A stretch of DNA of 64,000 bases from positions 1,674,001 through 1,738,000 of the forward strand of contig NZ_UZAC03000001.1 in assembly GCF_900538055.1 (NCBI RefSeq), given 5' to 3'. This document shows positions 61,865-64,000 of the stretch, piece after piece. How positions within the stretch are numbered: position 1 is the stretch's first letter; each line of letters begins with the position of its first letter. The position numbers were made by a program, and so were the translations under genes. The stretch is from Pasteuria penetrans. GTDB taxonomy: Bacteria; Bacillota; Bacilli; Thermoactinomycetales; Thermoactinomycetaceae. The notes beneath the pieces were generated by a model, which saw nothing but the letters and a program-made list of their open reading frames with translations, was not told the DNA's origin and did no database searches.

Positions 61865-62698
61865 TTGGAGGTTGCAAAACGAACGTCGTCATATAGACGT
61901 TTATTTACGGGTATCCTGGGGGGCACCTCTTTTCTTTTTCTGCTGTGGTATGTTCCATGGGGGTATACGGTTGTCCTTTTGCTCCTGGCATGGGTATCTC
62001 TCCTAGAATTTTTGTATGCGCAACGCGGTACGATTGTACAACCTCTGTCCTTGGGTCCATTTTTATTTGGTAGTGGGGTTATCCTGGTTCTCTTCCTTCA
62101 CTTTTTACCACACTATTTTATATATATCATCGGTTGTGATTTTTTGAATATTTCGGAGTACCCCTACGTTCTGTATTTTGCCCTCCTTTTCTTCCTTCTG
62201 CTGAGTGTGGCTAGCAGTAATAGGGTTGATTTTGCCCATGCATCCCAGATCCTGGTGGCAGCATGTTATTTGGGTGTAGGCTTTGGGAGCATGGCGTTCT
62301 TCCTATGGGAGGTGGGTCCGTTGTTCTCCTTATGCGTTTTTGCCATGATATGGATCAATGATACAGCTGCCTATATTATGGGACGAAAATGGGGGCGAAC
62401 GCCGTTGCTACTAGGGATTAGCCCGGGTAAAACGGTCGAGGGGGCGCTGGGTGGAGTAGGTATGGCCTTGGTGATGGGTCTTTTTCTTATGGTTTGGTGG
62501 CCAGGGTTGTTTTCTTTTTCAATGGTCGTTCTAGTGGCTTTAGCGGCACCTATTGGTGATTTGATTCAGTCTGCATGGAAGCGTTCATTTGGGGTGAAGG
62601 ATTTTGGTTTTCTCTTGCCGGGTCATGGGGGTATTCTAGATCGTTTTGATAGTATGTTATTGTCTTTCCTTATGTTGTATTTGTTGAGGGTGGTGTGA
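61865..62698 (+). CDS. cdsA: Phosphatidate cytidylyltransferase
   Basis: The 277-residue protein starts at TTG 61865 (AAGGGGG about 10 bases upstream; no ATG is near). Several membrane segments are visible (for example TSFLFLLWYVPWGYTVVLLL and GSMAFFLWEVGPLFSLCVFA). IWINDTAAYIMGRKWGRTP and the C-terminal signature SAWKRSFGVKDFGFLLPGHG followed by GILDRFD are complete. It makes CDP-diacylglycerol for phospholipid synthesis. The stop overlaps the start region of dxr. Confidence 0.95.
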   Translation: MEVAKRTSSYRRLFTGILGGTSFLFLLWYVPWGYTVVLLLLAWVSLLEFLYAQRGTIVQPLSLGPFLFGSGVILVLFLHFLPHYFIYIIGCDFLNISEYPYVLYFALLFFLLLSVASSNRVDFAHASQILVAACYLGVGFGSMAFFLWEVGPLFSLCVFAMIWINDTAAYIMGRKWGRTPLLLGISPGKTVEGALGGVGMALVMGLFLMVWWPGLFSFSMVVLVALAAPIGDLIQSAWKRSFGVKDFGFLLPGHGGILDRFDSMLLSFLMLYLLRVV

Positions 62699-62703
62699 CC
62701 CTT

Positions 62704-63861
62704 ATGGAACAGGTTGTTGTACTGGGTTCAACGGGTTCGGTAGGCAAGAGTACTTTGTCTATCCTGGCGGAGAATTCCGACCGTTTCCGGGTACAGGCGT
62801 TGGTAGCACATAGGAACGCTACGGAAATGATAGGACAGGCACTTCAATTTCGGCCTAGTATGGTCGTTATGACAGATTCCCAAGCGGCGGAGAGAGTACG
62901 GTGTGGGTTGAGTGGAACGTCCGTAAGGGTTCATTCGGGTACAGAAATTTTGGACGGGTTGGTGACGTCCCCCATGGTGGGACGTGTGATTGTTGCTACC
63001 TCGGGGCTCGTAGGGTTACGGCCCACCCTACGAGCCTTGGAGGCGGGTAAAAGGGTGGCTATTGCTAATAAGGAGATCCTAGTTGTGGCGGGGCACCTTG
63101 TGGGTCAAGCTGGGGGTAGTTTACATACGGGGACGCTCCTGCCTATCGATAGTGAGCATGTGGCGCTGTTGCAATGCGTACAGGGGGAACAGTGGTCCTC
63201 CATTCAACGCATGGTATTGACAGCCTCAGGGGGTGCCTTGCGTGATCTTCCTACGGATCAATGGAGTCAGGCAACCCCGCAGCAGGTGTTACAGCATCCC
63301 AATTGGTCGATGGGTGCTGTGATTACTGTCAATACAGCTACCATGATGAACAAGGGTTTTGAGATCATGGAGGCCCATTGGTTATTTGGGTTAGGGTATG
63401 ACCGACTGGATGCTGTTCTCCATCCGCAGAGTATCGTGCATGGTTTGGTGAGTTTTTGCGATGGCACCTGGCTTGCCCAACTCGGTCCACCCGACATGAG
63501 AAGTGCTGTTTTGTATGCCCTTACTTGCCCGGAGAGGGTACCGATTTCTCTCCAGCCCCTCGATTGGACGAACTTGGAACTTTCCTTTTGTACCCTTGAC
63601 CCCGCTCGTTATCCTTGTTTTTCCTTGGCTCTGGAGGCGGGTAGGCGGGGGGGAACCTTTCCCGCCGTGTTGTATTCAGCCAATACGGTTATGGTGGAGA
63701 CTTTTTTGCAGGGGAAGTGCCCTTTTTCCTATATTTGGGAAGGGGTGAATGAGGCTTTGCAACGACATATTGTCCAAGAGGATCCTTCGCTGGAGGCACT
63801 GGAGGAGATCAACAGGGAGGTGCGTTTTCAGACTCTATCCTGGTGTCAGGCTAGGTTATGA
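62704..63861 (+). CDS. dxr: 1-deoxy-D-xylulose 5-phosphate reductoisomerase
   Basis: The protein has 385 residues from ATG 62704 (GAGGGTGGTG upstream); an in-frame GTG at 62695 overlaps cdsA and is less likely. The NADPH site VVLGSTGSVGKSTLSIL, ANKEILVVAG, the metal/substrate motif LLPIDSEHVALLQCV, LTASGGALRD, HPNWSMG, TATMMNKGFEIMEAHWLFG and HPQSIVHGLV are all present. It performs the first committed step of the MEP pathway; ispH, the last step, lies at 24105-25055. The final conserved domain is shorter and ends LSWCQARL. Confidence 0.96.
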   Translation: MEQVVVLGSTGSVGKSTLSILAENSDRFRVQALVAHRNATEMIGQALQFRPSMVVMTDSQAAERVRCGLSGTSVRVHSGTEILDGLVTSPMVGRVIVATSGLVGLRPTLRALEAGKRVAIANKEILVVAGHLVGQAGGSLHTGTLLPIDSEHVALLQCVQGEQWSSIQRMVLTASGGALRDLPTDQWSQATPQQVLQHPNWSMGAVITVNTATMMNKGFEIMEAHWLFGLGYDRLDAVLHPQSIVHGLVSFCDGTWLAQLGPPDMRSAVLYALTCPERVPISLQPLDWTNLELSFCTLDPARYPCFSLALEAGRRGGTFPAVLYSANTVMVETFLQGKCPFSYIWEGVNEALQRHIVQEDPSLEALEEINREVRFQTLSWCQARL

Positions 63862-63980
63862 GGTTGCATCCCAAATTTGGTGTCTGGGTTTTTGGGGCCT
63901 TTTTTTTATCCTTTTTGCTTCGTTTGATGACCCGTTTCAGGGTCGGTCTATTCCTCATTCACTTTTCTATTTTAATATAG
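63858..63980 (+). CDS. Possible small membrane peptide (40 residues)
   Basis: ATG 63858 overlaps the dxr stop (ATGA). The frame encodes MRLHPKFGVWVFGAFFLSFL followed by LRLMTRFRVGLFLIHFSILI and a stop. It is basic and hydrophobic, one or two membrane-spanning helices. In Bacillus the membrane protease gene rseP follows dxr. This could be a real small protein, a truncated or shifted start of that gene, or chance. GGAGGGG directly after its stop suggests that another gene begins at the window edge. Confidence 0.35.
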   Translation: MRLHPKFGVWVFGAFFLSFLLRLMTRFRVGLFLIHFSILI

Positions 63981-64000
63981 GGAGGGGTGCGAACAGCCCC

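Overview
The window looks like part of the chromosome of an endospore-forming Bacillales relative. It has a SpoIVB-type sporulation protease, a YlxY-type sporulation deacetylase, the Bacillus gene order rpsB-tsf-pyrH-frr-uppS-cdsA-dxr, and several collagen-like (Gly-X-Y) proteins of the exosporium/spore-fibre type. Collagen-like genes, AT-rich spacers, much gene decay and abundant insertion sequences together suggest Pasteuria or a close relative. That assignment is inference; the Bacillales/endospore-former assignment is well supported.

Layout. 0-7 kb: a broken secreted-protein gene, then a complete rRNA operon on the minus strand (16S, tRNA-Ala, 23S, 5S) with a clear promoter and a terminator. 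7-17 kb: a spore-surface region with three collagen-like genes, two tandem Cys/His-rich small genes (the second decayed), spoIVB, and remnants of ORF-less group II introns. 17.9-21.3 kb: a decayed 3.3-kb ISL3-like element bounded by 24-bp perfect inverted repeats. 22-31 kb: tRNA-Ile, speD, a 67-residue gene, ispH, two paralogous Cys/Pro/His-rich coat-like genes, an XRE/TPR regulator, a DUF4397 protein and a TPR glycosyltransferase. 31-54 kb: an insertion-sequence graveyard. It holds two almost identical IS256-like elements with ~135-bp terminal repeats and heptad-repeat transposases, a third broken copy, a second Mutator-like family (one intact, one broken and one internally deleted copy), IS1182 and ISL3 fragments, and group II intron pieces. 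A few resident genes survive there: a Cys-rich secreted prepro-protein, a polytopic membrane protein and a PGPG membrane protein. 54.7-64 kb: compact housekeeping DNA with a Nudix-DeoC fusion, a HIT protein, rpsU, ylxY, and the rpsB-to-dxr cluster that links translation, nucleotide supply, cell-wall lipid carrier, phospholipid and isoprenoid synthesis.

How the genes relate. ispH and dxr are two steps of the MEP isoprenoid pathway, and uppS uses its product. The collagen-like, CPPC-rich and His/Cys-rich proteins probably build the spore surface, though no promoter proves sporulation control. By eye the plus strand is C-rich left of ~31 kb and G-rich right of ~38 kb. Highly expressed genes diverge from that point, which implies an origin-like skew switch or, more likely given the IS cluster, a rearrangement junction.

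Most promising novel signals: (i) a secreted family with signal peptide, pro-region, a KR site, then a first Cys exactly five residues later in a 76-80 residue hydrophobic tail; (ii) the Nudix-DeoC fusion; (iii) IS256-like elements with very long terminal repeats and a transposase whose N-terminal 14-residue coiled-coil repeat varies in copy number.
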